From Gorsachius magnificus (Eukaryota; Chordata; Aves; Pelecaniformes; Ardeidae): a stretch of 64,000 bases of DNA. A program made the position numbers and the translations under genes. Numbering within the stretch: position 1 is the stretch's first letter; the number at the start of each line of letters is the position of its first letter. Below, piece after piece: positions 63,190 to 64,000 of the stretch. The notes below the pieces were generated by a model that did not search any database, had not been told where the DNA came from, and saw only the letters and a list, made by a program, of their open reading frames with translations. Location: NCBI GenBank assembly GCA_034008185.1, contig CM067081.1, forward strand, positions 2,046,001 to 2,110,000, written 5' to 3'.

Positions 63190-63939
63190 CTGGGTTGGGG
63201 CAACCCTTGGTATCCATACAGGCTGGGGTGAAGGGATGGAGAGCAGCCCTGCCCAGAGGGGCTTGGGGGTACCAGGGGGGGAAAAGCTGGCCATGAGCTG
63301 GCCATGGGCGCTGGCAGCCCAGAAAGCCAACCCTACCCTGGGCTGCATCCCCAGCAGTGTGGCCAGCGGGGCGAGGGAGGGGATTCTGCCCCTCTGCTCT
63401 GCTCTGGGGAGACCCCACCTGGAGCCCTGCGTCCAGCTCTGGAGCCCTCAGCACCAGGAGGACATGGACCTGTTGGAGTGGGGCCAGAGGAGGCCACGGA
63501 ATGGTCCGAGGGCTGGAACCCCTCTGCGTTGGGGAAAGGCTGGGAGAGTTGGGGGTGCTCAGCCTGGAGAAGAGGAGGCTGCGGGCAGAGCTGAGTGCGG
63601 CCTTGCAGGGCTGAATGGGGGCTGGTAAGAAAGGGGGGGCCGGACTTGTTAGCAGGGCTTGTAGTGATAGGACAAGGGGGAATGGATTTAAACTAAACCA
63701 AGGTAGATTTAGACTGGATCTAAGGAAGAAATATTTTATGATGAGGGTGGTGAGGCCCTGGCCCAGGTTGCCCAGAGCGGTGGCGGCTGCCCCATCCCTG
63801 GACACATCCCAGGCCAGGTTGGACGGGGCTGTGAGCAACCTGATGCGGTCGGAGATGTCCCTGCCCATGGCAGGGGTTGGACTGGGTGAGTTTTAACGGC
63901 CCCTTCCCACCCAAACCTTTCTGTGATTTTGCGATTCTA
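63190..63939 (+). mobile_element. CR1 LINE fragment, 0.75 kb
   Basis: In sense orientation it has GGAGAGCAGCCCTGCCCAGA, GGGAGACCCCACCTGGAGCC and a 3' end TTCTGTGATTTTGCGATTCT. It belongs to the subfamily of the 13986-15010 copy. Its RT-derived frame is broken into pieces of less than 160 residues. Confidence 0.92.
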
Positions 63940-64000
63940 AGTGGCGGTGATGGATTTAGAGGGAGGCGGAGAGACCGTGCCCTCGCGGGGTGGTGGCACC

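Overview
This is bird nuclear DNA. At least eleven CR1 LINE fragments with the avian 3' octamer (ATTCTATG)n lie on both strands. All genes are intron-containing vertebrate genes, and the complete receptor at the right end resembles the avian P2Y3/P2Y6 nucleotide receptor. Gene order is FAM168A (+), RELT (-), ARHGEF17 (-), P2RY6 (-), the conserved block known from human 11q13.4. I identified the genes by matching translated exons to the human or chicken proteins from memory; no database was searched.

Layout. 1-853: last FAM168A intron and last clear coding exon. 849-2669: probable intron in the UTR region, with CR1 copies. 2670-8208: long FAM168A 3' UTR ending at an ATTAAA signal with a GU-rich downstream element. 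8209-11712: convergent intergenic DNA dominated by a 1.9-kb GTGCAT-rich array. 11713-20115: RELT, from a CpG-rich promoter near 20.1 kb to the exon that resembles its C-terminal tail; the terminal exon was not found. 20975-58094: ARHGEF17, 21 coding exons, with a 20.6-kb first intron full of minisatellites. 58095-61763: intergenic. 61764-63084: P2RY6 coding exon and short 3' UTR. 63190-63939: a CR1 copy.

The genes are functionally separate. FAM168A is a small proline/tyrosine-rich membrane-associated protein. RELT is a TNF-receptor-family member (TNFRSF19L). ARHGEF17 (TEM4) is a Rho guanine-nucleotide exchange factor. P2RY6 is a pyrimidine-nucleotide GPCR. They share synteny, not a pathway. 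ARHGEF17 and RELT are tandem and less than 1 kb apart.

Notable points: an extreme density of tandem arrays (more than 15), several of them interrupted by CR1 copies; coding-frame breaks in ARHGEF17 exon 1 and in the last RELT exon found, which look like assembly indels in GC-rich sequence; and two arrays with regulatory-looking or fold-back content. I found no CRISPR, operon, tRNA, rRNA or other unrecognised gene system. Most long open frames here are by-products of stop-poor tandem repeats.
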